From assembly GCA_965203195.1 (NCBI GenBank), contig OZ241860.1, positions 3,100,001-3,164,000 on the forward strand: 64,000 nucleotides of DNA. The letters run 5' to 3'. A program made the position numbers and the translations under genes. Position 1 is the first letter of the stretch; every line of letters starts with the position of its first letter. Source of the DNA: Bin87 sp965203195 (GTDB taxonomy: Bacteria > Chloroflexota > Dehalococcoidia > Lucifugimonadales > UBA3495). The notes below the pieces were generated by a model. It was not told where the DNA came from, made no database searches, and saw only the letters and a list, made by a program, of their open reading frames with translations. Positions 25,185 to 33,519 of this stretch are shown here, one piece after another.

Positions 25185-25646
25185 TCAACACGCGCTGGCA
25201 TCGGATTTTTGGCCCCGCCGCGGACGCAAACACAGCAACGCCAGCGAACCACGCAGCGCCCACACCTGCTTCGTGTAGCCCGTCGTGGCCCGCGCCAATC
25301 GCTTCAACCGCCCGCGATACTCCGAATGCAAACCCTCGTTCCGGTTCGCCAGCTTGCCCTTGCCCACTATGTGCCGCTCCGCCGGCAGCCAGCTCCCGTA
25401 CACACCGTAGTCATCGCTGTAATACCGCTCCGCCTCCGGCAACCGCTCGTACAACCGCAGAAAGGTTTCACCACTGCGGTCGCCCACCTCAAAGTCCACG
25501 CACCGCCGGCCGTCAAGCAGCTCAATCACCGCCGTCCAGATCCACACTTCCTGCCGCTTCTTGCCATGTCGCGCCTGCTGGTAAGTCCACATCTCGTCAA
25601 AAGATATGGCCGGCACGACACCCCATCGCTGGCGCTGCATGGTCAC
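25185..25646 (-). CDS. insB: IS1-type InsB transposase frame (copy 2)
   Basis: Catalytic frame with SFDEMWTYQQ, RYYSDDYGVYGSW and NEGLHSEYRGRLKRLARAT. Relative to InsA it is in the +1 frame, not the -1 frame used by canonical IS1. The -1 frame from the A7 run stops after 14 codons. Either a base was gained in the A run (six A would fuse the frames) or transcriptional slippage restores it. Confidence 0.85.
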   Translation of the reverse strand: MTMQRQRWGVVPAISFDEMWTYQQARHGKKRQEVWIWTAVIELLDGRRCVDFEVGDRSGETFLRLYERLPEAERYYSDDYGVYGSWLPAERHIVGKGKLANRNEGLHSEYRGRLKRLARATTGYTKQVWALRGSLALLCLRPRRGQKSDASAC

Positions 25647-25944
25647 CCAAGCCCAAATCCCCAGGGCCCACCGGACTTTTTTTGACCCACTGGTACACCG
25701 TCCCCAGCTTGACCTCCAGAACCCGGCTGATGGCGGCTATGGCCATGCCTTCGCCGTACATATCGATGGCTTGTTCCTTGACTTGTTCCGAGTAGTAGTG
25801 GCGGTTGCCGTCGGGCGTGAAGCGGTAGTGGCACAGGCGGCAGCGGTAGGTTTGCTTGCCCCGGGAATGTCCGTCTTTGGGCAGCCAGTTGGAGCCGCAG
25901 TGGGGGCACTGGAGATCGTCGCGGTAGGAGCGGGCGGCGGCCAT
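25597..25944 (-). CDS. insA: IS1-type InsA (copy 2)
   Basis: A 115-aa frame from the ATG at 25944 with GGAGG 7 nt upstream. The zinc finger (CPHCGSNWLPKDGHSRG, then CRLC) and helix-turn-helix (AIAAISRVLEVKLGTVYQWV) are intact. A seven-A run follows at 25683-25677. Confidence 0.85.
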   Translation of the reverse strand: MAAARSYRDDLQCPHCGSNWLPKDGHSRGKQTYRCRLCHYRFTPDGNRHYYSEQVKEQAIDMYGEGMAIAAISRVLEVKLGTVYQWVKKSPVGPGDLGLGDHAAPAMGCRAGHIF

Positions 25945-26009
25945 GGGATTACCTCCGGCAGTGGCAAAATCCGGCCCCAATTATATCACCAGCACGTGCT
26001 GAAAATACC

Positions 26010-26373
26010 GCCGGAAAAGCCCCGGCGCCATTCCGTAACCGGCGCCCGGTAATCGGGTTTGGCGCAGAATGAACACCTCGCCGGATGAAAAATCCGGCGG
26101 CAAATCGGCGTGGCCGGCTGCGCCCAAAAGAGGGCATCCGGTGGCCGCCCCCGGTCATCGCCGCCGCATTTCCGGCCGGTACGGGAAGTTCCGATCCCCC
26201 GCCGTTTCCCGGCCGTCCCAGCGAAGCGGGACGCCCGCCGGCACAACCTGACCTGCACAACCGCCAAATTGTCGTGGTTGCACAGCCAGTCCCGCTTGGG
26301 CCGGAATCCAAGCGCTTATACCGCCATTTTCGCTGTTGCATCGCAAGCTGGATACCGCCGTGCGAATCCTGTG
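26010..26373. other. Intergenic, no gene seen
   Basis: GC-rich sequence after the target duplication of the IS. No reading frame with family features, repeat or terminator was found. Confidence 0.4.
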
Positions 26374-26631
26374 CTAACGCGCTTCTGCTCCGGATGCCGC
26401 CGCCGGCGCCATCGCGCCAATTGCGCGACGAACACCATCCGGGCGGCCGGTAATGTCATAGTAACCGGCCGCCTGGAAAAGGGCGCGCTCAACCAGCTGG
26501 GTGCTGGTATATTCCAGGTCGTCGTCGTCATACGCCCTACCATCCAGATTGCAGTGAATCTGCGCCAGCATAATGGCGTTCATCCGGGGGTCTTGCGCCA
26601 ATTGGCGGCGCACAAAAGCGATGTAGTCCAT
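26374..26631 (-). CDS. Unknown 85-aa protein downstream of the RelE-like gene
   Basis: An acidic small protein (MDYIAFVRRQLAQDPRMNA..., then a DDDDLEY stretch) of no recognised family. It begins 74 nt after the RelE-like gene on the same strand. Toxin-first pairs (higBA type) place the antitoxin here, so it could be the partner, but no helix-turn-helix is visible. A longer reading overlapping the toxin gene (to 26784) is possible. Confidence 0.5.
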   Translation of the reverse strand: MDYIAFVRRQLAQDPRMNAIMLAQIHCNLDGRAYDDDDLEYTSTQLVERALFQAAGYYDITGRPDGVRRAIGAMAPAAASGAEAR

Positions 26632-26704
26632 ATCGGCGTGCCAGCTTGGTCGTTTAGTGGTTGTTTTTGCAGTAGTTGCCGGCTGATTGAAGTGCCCTGT
26701 CCTG

Positions 26705-26962
26705 CTACCCGCCCTGGCCCTTCTTGGCAACATCGAGCAGATGCAGGTTGTCTCCATGGCGGCAAAAGATGATGCGAAAATCACCTACATAAAGTTCGTG
26801 CAGTGTCGGCATACCGGAACCGGGAGGTACTACGCGGCGTGTGCCTCCTTGCCCGCTCCAGACCCGCAATTTGCCGTCCACAGCGTTGGCGATGCGTACT
26901 TTCGTTGCCGGATCTAAATCGTTGTACTGTCGCTCGTAAGAACGTTGGATTGTAATGTTCAT
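26705..26962 (-). CDS. RelE/ParE-superfamily toxin-like protein
   Basis: An 85-aa protein. The C-terminal part (HELYVGDFRIIFCRHGDNLH, LLDVAKKG) is the typical RelE/ParE beta-strand core; the N-terminus (ITIQRSYERQYNDLDPATK) fits the first helix pair. Such toxins cleave mRNA at the ribosome or poison gyrase; which one cannot be told. The start codon lies only 6 nt after the -10 box, so the mRNA may be leaderless. Confidence 0.8.
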   Translation of the reverse strand: MNITIQRSYERQYNDLDPATKVRIANAVDGKLRVWSGQGGTRRVVPPGSGMPTLHELYVGDFRIIFCRHGDNLHLLDVAKKGQGG

Positions 26963-26968
26963 GCCCCT

Positions 26969-26998
26969 AGCTTATCACAGCCCAACGAGGCTTGTCAA
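26969..26998 (-). promoter_or_regulatory. Promoter of the RelE-like gene
   Basis: Minus strand TTGACA (26998-26993), 18 bp, TAAGCT (26974-26969), then 6 nt to the ATG. Confidence 0.6.
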
Positions 26999-27389
26999 CG
27001 TATTTTCCTTCGCCCGAAGTCAGACGATGACCACTGGCCGTGTCGTCAAATCGCCCGCCATCCCGGCCTCTGCCGGCATCCGCATCGCCGCCATTTGCCG
27101 CCGCATCCCCCCGCCCTGACGCCCCCATTCCCGCCTCCGCAGGCGCCGCGCCTCAATCCCGCCTCCGCCCCAAATCCGCACGCCGGAATTTAAAATTCGC
27201 CGCCAATTATGACATTCGCGCCCTTGCGCCCCGAACTCCTGTGCTGCTAACCTCAAACACGGACGCGGCAACCCGCCCGGCGACCAGGGGACAGCTGCCC
27301 CGACCGCCATCCGCCACAGCCCCGGCGCGGACGCGCGCCCGGCGCCAAAACGGACACCGCAATGCCCAATCCAATCCGAAATCGACGTC
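26999..27389. other. Intergenic, no gene seen
   Basis: No convincing gene. The segment GTGTCGTCAAATCGCCCGCC near 27041 resembles the outer end of the long repeat (GTCGTGACAATCGCCCGCC at 28021-28041, minus strand) and the arms of the palindrome at 1845-1922. It may be a repeat end. Confidence 0.4.
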
Positions 27390-28046
27390 GTACCACCATC
27401 GGGGAACAACCTTCGGGCTAACCAAACGGGCCTCCAGGAAACGGCCTAACCCTTTGTCGGAACCCTATTTCAGCTGGTCCTGCTTCGTCGCTGTGTGTCT
27501 CATACGGCCCGTGTAGTTCTGCGCCAGCCAGCGGGTGTCACCACCGCCCCGTGCCGGTTTGACGGTCCTCAAAAGCTGCCGCTCCGGGACACGGAAAACT
27601 AGGACGAAATTCGCTTTTACGCTCTCAGGCCGTAGCGCCGACAACCTGGAACCCCAAGGCCCGCCCGAGCCTTCCCCGATGCCATCAATTCGCCAACTGC
27701 CACTTACCAGCCATCAATCGTCCACCCACCGGAAAGGAGCCGACTTCCAATGACAACCTCCCTACCCCCAACCGCCCGCCCGCCCCCGTTTGCCACGCCG
27801 TCCCTGCCCGCCGGGAACCCCTTTCGTGGCCGTAACCGCCTTGTGAATCAAGGCGCGTGGGCGCATCAGGGGCCCGTCGCCAGGCGCATTCTGCCGTCGC
27901 CCCGGCGGCACGGCATAGCATAAGTCACCCGTCAGTCCGGTGAAAGCCGGCATCCGGGCGCCCGCGCCCGCTGCTCCGCAGCAACAGGCCGCTCGCCCCG
28001 GATTCCGGCCCCACCCGGACTGGCGGGCGATTGTCACGACGCCCCT
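27390..28046 (-). repeat. Long non-coding repeat, copy A
   Basis: About 0.65 kb that aligns, reversed, with 43646-44312 and in part with 63555-64000. Conserved blocks (minus strand) include GGTTGTCGGCGCTACGGCCT, GAGAGCGTAA, TAGTTTTCCGTGTCCCGGA, GGTGGTGACACCCGCTGGCT, CAGAACTACACGGGCCGTA, CAGCGACGAAGCAGGACCAG and GGTTAGGCCGTTTCCTGG. Reading frames differ between copies and are interrupted by stops, so it is not a conserved protein. Confidence 0.85.
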
Positions 28047-28208
28047 CTGTCAGAGAGCCAAACTCCCCGCCGCCGCCGCTATGCCCCGCCATCCAATACG
28101 CTGACGCCATCAGCGCGCCCCGCCGGCCCCGGCCGGCAATAATGGTAATAACGAGGACAGAGTATAGCCCAACGCCAGGCGGCCGGGGCTGCCGCCCACT
28201 CCGATCTG

Positions 28209-29567
28209 CTACACCCGCACCCGGCTGATCATCGCCGCCGATACCAGCCGCGTCGCCGCCATGACCAGAAACACCACCGGCCAGGGGCTGCCCGTCGCAT
28301 CCAGTAGCACGCTGAACGCCAGCGCCTGCGCCCCGGCGTACAGGTAGCCGTGGGCGTCCAGCACGCCGGCCCCCGTGCCCGCCATCTTGCGCCCCGATAG
28401 GTCAACCGATATGGCCGAAATCAGCGACACGCCCATGCTCACGCCCCCCCACAGCATCAGCGCCGCCCCCAGCCCGGCGTTGGACGGCGGCGCCGCCGCC
28501 ACCGCCACCAGCGCCGCCGCCGACAAAAAGCAGGACGCTATTACCAACGGACGCCGCCGGCTGCCCAGCAGCCGGTCCGATATGACCCCGGCCACCGGCG
28601 GCGCCAGCAGATACCCCAGCGGCAGCAGAAAAGTAATCAGCACCGTCTGCGTAATATCCAGCCCGCCGGCCTCAAAATAATACAGCGGCACCCAGGTGGT
28701 CAGCCCGTAGCGCGCCACATTCTCCAGCCCCTTGACATGACACGCCAGCTGGAAACTGCGGTTGGACAGCAGCGCCTTGTAGGGCCCCAGCCCTTTGAGT
28801 TCCGCATCGCTGACCGCCTCCGGCGCGGCGGAAACGGCGTCCTCCTCAATATATTCGGGCAGATTGACCTTGCCCGGCCGGTCCCGGGTGGCGAAATAAA
28901 AAGCCACGCCCAGCAGCAGAATCAGCAGCGGCGGGTAGCGGAAAGCCGCCCGCCAGCCCCATTCGGCGGCCACCCAGCTGCTTACCCACCACATCAGCAG
29001 CATCGCACCCCCGGTCACCGTGCCGATGATGCCCATCGCCAGCCCCCGCTCCCGGCGCGGCCACCACTGGCTGACCATGCTGATGGCCGGCGCCCAGCAG
29101 GCCGCGTTGACAAAGCCGGCCGCCGCCCAGGGAATGGCGATGCCCACCGCCGACATCCCGAAAGACGCCGCCCAGTTGAACGCCGCCGTCAGTACCGCCC
29201 CCAGCATCACCCACAACCGCAGGCCGTAAGCCTCCGCCAGCCGCCCGTGAACCAGGTCGCCCAGCATAAACCCCCACAGCAGCATCGCGTTGATGACCCC
29301 GATTTCCAGGTTGGTCAGCAGCAGGTCGTCCTTAATCAGCGGCGACGTCGGCCAGAAATTGAACCGCCCAGTATAAACGAACAGGTAGAACACGCAAAAA
29401 GCCGCCAGAACCTGCCACTTCCAGCGATGATAGCGGCGCGGCAGCTCGTCGTACCCCACCGGCCCGCCCGCTGCCGCCGCCGCCTCTGTTGCCGGCGATG
29501 GCGGTGCCGGCGGCGATGACGATGGGGGCGCCGGCGACGGCCGGCCGCTGTGCTGCGGAGTTCCCAT
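28209..29567 (-). CDS. MFS transporter (organophosphate/sugar-phosphate-like)
   Basis: A 452-aa major facilitator protein with 12 predicted membrane helices after a Pro/Ala-rich N-terminus. Motifs include FYLFVYTGRFNFWPTSPLI, the ERGLAMGIIGTVTGGAML segment and GVISDRLLGSRRRP between helices 8 and 9. The pattern resembles the GlpT/UhpT branch. The ATG at 29567 has AGGAG 7 nt upstream. It is encoded after the VOC gene on the same strand. The substrate is unknown. Confidence 0.9.
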   Translation of the reverse strand: MGTPQHSGRPSPAPPSSSPPAPPSPATEAAAAAGGPVGYDELPRRYHRWKWQVLAAFCVFYLFVYTGRFNFWPTSPLIKDDLLLTNLEIGVINAMLLWGFMLGDLVHGRLAEAYGLRLWVMLGAVLTAAFNWAASFGMSAVGIAIPWAAAGFVNAACWAPAISMVSQWWPRRERGLAMGIIGTVTGGAMLLMWWVSSWVAAEWGWRAAFRYPPLLILLLGVAFYFATRDRPGKVNLPEYIEEDAVSAAPEAVSDAELKGLGPYKALLSNRSFQLACHVKGLENVARYGLTTWVPLYYFEAGGLDITQTVLITFLLPLGYLLAPPVAGVISDRLLGSRRRPLVIASCFLSAAALVAVAAAPPSNAGLGAALMLWGGVSMGVSLISAISVDLSGRKMAGTGAGVLDAHGYLYAGAQALAFSVLLDATGSPWPVVFLVMAATRLVSAAMISRVRV

Positions 29568-29691
29568 TGCGGATTCTCCTGTGCGGAGTTTGCTGTCGTC
29601 CGGGCGTCGTTCCGGGGTTGCGCCGCAAAATGACACGCCGCCGCCCTGCCGGCCCTCCCGGCAGCGGCGGCGGCAAAACGCGGACGCCCGG

Positions 29692-30171
29692 CTAACGCTT
29701 GCTGTGCAGCAGTTCCCGCGCCTCGTCGAGCAGCTCCTCATCGCTGCGGCTCAAATCCAGCGGGTCGCCGTGCGGCTGCGGAACGGGGAAACCCGTCTTG
29801 TAGTACAGCTCAATCCGGTTCCCTTCGGGGTCAAAGAAATACATCCCGAAGGCGTTGCCGTGACTGACAATGCGGTCGATGGTCACATTTTCAGCGTCAA
29901 TCCGCTCCTTGAAATCCCGCATATCCTGGATGGACGGCACGCGGAAGGAAATCTGCTGGATAACTTTGGCGTCGGCGTCAGCCACCCGGCCCTCCATCAG
30001 CACAAACTCGTGGTGCTCGCTCACCGGGTCGGAGCTGAGAAACACCATGCGACGCTGCTCCAGGTCCTCGTCCGCAATTTGCAGGCCGAGGACTCGGGTA
30101 TAAAAATCCCGCATATTCATCAGGTCGGTGGCGTAGATGCCAACATGACCAAGCCCGGCAATCTGTGCCAT
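29692..30171 (-). CDS. VOC-family metalloenzyme (glyoxalase/extradiol dioxygenase fold)
   Basis: A 159-aa protein of the vicinal oxygen chelate superfamily. Metal ligands are His9 (GHVGI), His53 or His54 (SEHHEF) and Glu121 (GNRIELYY), as in extradiol dioxygenases and related enzymes. The ATG at 30171 has GGAGG 8 nt upstream; longer readings are unsupported. With the MFS gene downstream it may serve uptake and breakdown of an aromatic or similar compound; this is inference. Confidence 0.9.
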   Translation of the reverse strand: MAQIAGLGHVGIYATDLMNMRDFYTRVLGLQIADEDLEQRRMVFLSSDPVSEHHEFVLMEGRVADADAKVIQQISFRVPSIQDMRDFKERIDAENVTIDRIVSHGNAFGMYFFDPEGNRIELYYKTGFPVPQPHGDPLDLSRSDEELLDEARELLHSKR

Positions 30172-30653
30172 AACGCTTGCCTCCTGTTCCGTGTCCGTGC
30201 TGTTCCGCATCCGTAGCGACGGACGGGTTGTAGCGCAACGGTAGTGCAGCGCCAACAGGATGTCAAGGGGGAGGTCATCTGACCTTCGCCCTTGCCCGGG
30301 GCATCCCGGCTTTTGGGATTCAACCCAATCGGGCGCGCCGTAGCCTCGGCTGGCGCCCACGCCGGTATGCTTCGCCTGCCGCTATGCGCGCCCGGTTGCG
30401 GACTTGTGCCCGGTTGCGAACTTGCGCCCGGAATGACCGGGCGGTTGCGTCCGGGCCTGCATATTACGCCGTTTCCCGCCCGCCGCAGCCTGGCGCAATG
30501 CCGTATAATGACGCTGCCCTGCCCGCAAAGGGCGCGTGCGCCAGCGTCCCTGACGCGCCGCATTAACCGCAATCGGTCGCCAGCCGCGGCCCCAAACGGC
30601 CCCTACCACCAGGGCGCATCATACCTCAATTCCCGCCCCAAGGAGCAGACACT
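30172..30653. promoter_or_regulatory. Divergent intergenic region with 18-bp tandem repeat
   Basis: Between the VOC gene and the PanE-like gene. CCCGGTTGCGGACTTGTG (30391-30408) is directly followed by CCCGGTTGCGAACTTGCG (30409-30426), and a CCCGGAATGACCGGGCGGTT palindromic stretch follows. TATAAT at 30504-30509 faces the PanE-like gene. Confidence 0.5.
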
Positions 30654-31706
30654 ATGGCAGACCGCATCGCAATTATGGGCCCCGGCGCCGTCGGCAGCTA
30701 TGTGGGCGCCTTCCTCGTCCAGGCCGGCGAGGACGACATCACCTTCATTGATCTGTGGCCCGAACACGTGGCGAAAATGCGCGCCGACGGCCTCCGCGCC
30801 AGCGGCAGCCAGGGCGACTTCACCGTCCCCGTCAACGCCCTCCACCTCACCGACGCCCAGAACATCACCGAACCCTTCGACTACGCCTTCATCACCGTCA
30901 AATCCTACGACACCGAGTGGGCTACCCACTTCATCAAGCGCTATGTCAAGGACGACGGCGCTTTCGTGTCCATCCAGAACTGCTGGAACGACCCCACCAT
31001 CGCCAGCATCGTCGGCCCGGAGCGGCAGCTGGGCTGCATCGCTTCCCACATTGAGGTGGCACTGTGGGAACCGGCCCATGTCAACCGGGGCGGCGCCCCC
31101 GGCCGCGACCACGGCCACACCGTCTTTCGCGTCGGCGAGTACACCGGCGCCATTACGCCGCGCTCCGAAGCAATTGCCGCCAAGCTGGACCACATTGACG
31201 CCGCCTACGCCACCGACAACCTGCCCGGCGAGCGCTGGGCCAAACTCTGCCAGAACGGTATGGGCAACGCCATCTCCGCCATGAGCCAGCTGGGCAGCCA
31301 GGAAATGGCCGGCGACGCCCGCATCCGCCGCATCCGCATCCAGCTGGCCAAAGAGGGCGCCCAGGTGGGCCTCGCCCAGGGCCTCCAGGTAGTGGACATC
31401 AACGGCATCCCCGCCCAAACCTGGGCCGACGCCGACCAGGGCGACATCTTTGAGGAACTGGACGGACGCCTCTCCCAGGCCGGCGGCCGCGTCAACTGGC
31501 TGGCCTCAATGGCCCAGGATGTCCACAAGGGCCGCAAATCGGAAGTGGACTTTATGAACGGCCTCATCTGCGAAAAGGGCCGCGCAACCGGCGTTCCCAC
31601 GCCCTATCACGACGCCATCGTGGCCGCCATGCAGCTGGTGGACAGCAAGGCCATCGCCCCCGGCCCCGAAAACGTAGACCGCATCGTGCGCGCCGTGGCC
31701 GGCTGA
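30654..31706 (+). CDS. 2-dehydropantoate 2-reductase family (PanE/ApbA) oxidoreductase
   Basis: A 350-aa NADP-dependent ketoacid reductase-like protein. The Rossmann motif is GPGAVGSYVG (9-18). The catalytic Lys lies in the segment RWAKLCQNGMGNAISAM, and SEVDFMNG matches the family substrate motif. Whether it makes pantoate or acts in a catabolic route is not decided by sequence. The ATG has AAGGAG 8 nt upstream. The 174-aa unknown gene follows 42 nt later. Confidence 0.92.
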   Translation: MADRIAIMGPGAVGSYVGAFLVQAGEDDITFIDLWPEHVAKMRADGLRASGSQGDFTVPVNALHLTDAQNITEPFDYAFITVKSYDTEWATHFIKRYVKDDGAFVSIQNCWNDPTIASIVGPERQLGCIASHIEVALWEPAHVNRGGAPGRDHGHTVFRVGEYTGAITPRSEAIAAKLDHIDAAYATDNLPGERWAKLCQNGMGNAISAMSQLGSQEMAGDARIRRIRIQLAKEGAQVGLAQGLQVVDINGIPAQTWADADQGDIFEELDGRLSQAGGRVNWLASMAQDVHKGRKSEVDFMNGLICEKGRATGVPTPYHDAIVAAMQLVDSKAIAPGPENVDRIVRAVAG

Positions 31707-31748
31707 ACCCGGCGTACACCGGAGGTTGAGCAACAGGAGGGTTAAGCT

Positions 31749-32273
31749 ATGTACATCAACGTGGAACCCGCCGGCCTGATGATGCACACCGTCAAACTGG
31801 TCTTTGACCCGGCCGACCCGGCCGCGGAGGATCAGCAGGTGCGCGACTATCTGGCCCGGCACGAGCTGGAGCCCCGATACCACTGGTTCGCCGAAATCGA
31901 GGGGCTGGCCGGCCGGGAATGCGAGATCATGCAGTTCGGCGGCTGCTACCTGGGCCGCAACTTGCAGAACATCGGCTTGATCCAGCGCCGCGTCGTTGAG
32001 ACCGAACTGCTCACCGCCGAAATTGAGCGCCACATCGCCGCCGGCCGCCTGCCCGCCCTGGCCGCCGCCGGCGCTGCGGAACGCCAGGACGCCGTGGCCG
32101 CAATGCTGGACGATTTCCGGCAGGAGGAAAACTTCGCGCTGGACGACGCCAACGAACTGACGGCCACTCTGGATGCGGCGGCCCTGCGCCCGGCTTCGGA
32201 ACGCGCCCTGGCAACCGTCCGGCAACGCTCCGCCGCCAGCGCCGGCCAACCGCTGTGCCGGTTTGAGGAGTAA
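31749..32273 (+). CDS. Unknown 174-aa protein, likely co-transcribed with the PanE-like gene
   Basis: No family recognised. The N-terminal half (HTVKLVFDPADPAAEDQQVR, then YLARHELEPRYHWFAEIEG) looks globular and the C-terminal half is Ala/Glu-rich and helical (EIERHIAAGRLPALAAAG). The ATG has AGGAGG 8 nt upstream. It ends just before the convergent small membrane gene array. Confidence 0.75.
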   Translation: MYINVEPAGLMMHTVKLVFDPADPAAEDQQVRDYLARHELEPRYHWFAEIEGLAGRECEIMQFGGCYLGRNLQNIGLIQRRVVETELLTAEIERHIAAGRLPALAAAGAAERQDAVAAMLDDFRQEENFALDDANELTATLDAAALRPASERALATVRQRSAASAGQPLCRFEE

Positions 32274-32411
32274 CCCCGCCCTAGCAAGGGCAGTAGCAGC
32301 CCTCCGCAATGCTGCCCGTCATCCCGCCGGCGCCAGGCGAAATCCGGTCGTCCGGGGCATCAGGCTATTTGGCGCCGGAAGGCAACTCTGCATTCCCGCC
32401 TTTCAATCCCG

Positions 32412-32684
32412 CTATGCGTCCAGGTCCGGTTTGGTGGCGTTGATGATGGCGATGAACCGATTTTTATCCTCCGGGGTAAGGGTTTCGTCGGCAAGAATGG
32501 CGGTGATATGCGCGCGGAACGCCCTTTCGCCGCCCGCCTTCATACCTTCCCTGACGCCTTCCTCTTTCCAGTTGCGGCGGCGCTGCAACGCCCAGTCGTA
32601 CAGCGTCATTAGAACACCTCTGATGACCGGCAACGCCCCGATGCCGGCTTGCGCGATGGTGCTGTTCACCAACAGCAGGAGCAA
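32412..32684 (-). CDS. Small membrane protein, array copy 3 (5'-truncated)
   Basis: A 90-aa reading from a TTG start matching the C-terminal two thirds of the gene at 33055-33486 (IAQAGIGALPVIRGVLMTLY, then NWKEEG, then LADETLTPEDKNRFIAI). The 5' part encoding the first helix is missing. It may be a decayed duplicate rather than an expressed gene. Confidence 0.55.
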   Translation of the reverse strand: MLLLLVNSTIAQAGIGALPVIRGVLMTLYDWALQRRRNWKEEGVREGMKAGGERAFRAHITAILADETLTPEDKNRFIAIINATKPDLDA

Positions 32685-32739
32685 TACCGCTGCGGGGACA
32701 GCGGTGCAGGGCTACCGCGTGGGCGGCCCCGCCTACCGG

Positions 32740-32991
32740 CTATGCGCCTCGGTCCGAACTGGCGTTATTGAGGATGGCGATGACCCGGGTTTTGTCCTCC
32801 GGGGTAAGGGTTTCGTCGGCGAGAACGGCGGCGATATAGGTACGCAACGCCTTTTCGCCGCCCTCCTTGACGCCTTCCTCTTTCCAGTTGCGGCGGCACT
32901 GTAGCGCCCAGTCGTACAGTGTCATTAGAACACCTCTGATGACCGGCAACGCTCCGATGCCGGCTTGCGCGATGATGCTGTTCACCAACAC
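32740..32991 (-). CDS. Small membrane protein, array copy 2 (5'-truncated)
   Basis: An 83-aa reading from a GTG start, nearly identical to the end of the 33055-33486 product (VNSIIAQAGIGALPVIRGVL, ADETLTPEDKTRVIAILNNA). It lacks the first membrane helix and about 60 N-terminal residues. Confidence 0.55.
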   Translation of the reverse strand: MLVNSIIAQAGIGALPVIRGVLMTLYDWALQCRRNWKEEGVKEGGEKALRTYIAAVLADETLTPEDKTRVIAILNNASSDRGA

Positions 32992-33054
32992 AGGGAAATA
33001 CCCGTTGCGGGGACGACGGGGCAGGGCCGCCGCGTGGGCGGCCCTGCCTACCGG

Positions 33055-33486
33055 CTATGCGCCCTGGTACGGGCTGGCGTTGTTGAGGATGGCGATGACC
33101 CGGGTTTTGTCCTCCGGGGTAAGGGTTTCGTCGGCGAGAACGGCGGCGATATGAGCGCGCAACGTCCTTTCGCCGCCCTCTTTGGCGCCTTCCTCTTTCC
33201 AGTTGCGGCGGCGCTGCAGCGCCCAGTCGTACAGCGTCATTAGAACACCTCTGATGACCGGCAACGCCCCGATGCCGGCTTGCGCGATGATGCTGTTCAC
33301 CAACAGCAGGAGCAATACCTGGTGCAGGGACAAACGGGTCAGCGCCGCCGCAATGGGCTGCCCTTCCCGTATGCCGATTACGGCTTCGTTGACGATTATC
33401 GCCGCCGTCAGAGACAGCGTCGCCCACAGCCGCCAGTCGTTGATTGCCGCCCGGATCGCGGCGGGCAGCTCGCTCATTCGCATCAT
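33055..33486 (-). CDS. Small membrane protein, array copy 1 (full length)
   Basis: A 143-aa unknown protein. Two hydrophobic segments (LWATLSLTAAIIVNEAVIGI and VLLLLLVNSIIAQAGIGALP) are followed by YDWALQRRRNWKEEG and a soluble C-terminal helix pair (LRAHIAAVLADETLTPEDK, then TRVIAILNNA). Its layout resembles the small membrane proteins at 1955 and 22794, though the tail differs. Confidence 0.7.
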   Translation of the reverse strand: MMRMSELPAAIRAAINDWRLWATLSLTAAIIVNEAVIGIREGQPIAAALTRLSLHQVLLLLLVNSIIAQAGIGALPVIRGVLMTLYDWALQRRRNWKEEGAKEGGERTLRAHIAAVLADETLTPEDKTRVIAILNNASPYQGA

Positions 33487-33519
33487 ATCACAAAGCCTTG
33501 CGCCGGCGGCCGGGCCGCA

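Larger units (their letters stand above)
25178..26009 (-). mobile_element. IS1-family element, copy 2
   Basis: Inverted repeats at 25178-25198 and 25989-26009 (GGTATTTTCARCACGYGCTGG, two mismatches) are flanked by an exact 8-bp duplication GCCGGAAA (25170-25177 and 26010-26017). The two IS1-like copies in the window differ clearly in sequence. A fragment of this copy's right end occurs again at 55881-55950. Confidence 0.95.
32412..33486 (-). repeat. Three-unit tandem gene array
   Basis: The 3' two thirds of the gene at 33055-33486 is repeated twice downstream with periods of 315 and 328 bp. The linking sequence (GCGGGGACRGCGGKGCAGGG, then CCTACCGGCTATGCGCC) is repeated too, so whole segments were copied. 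Confidence 0.85.
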
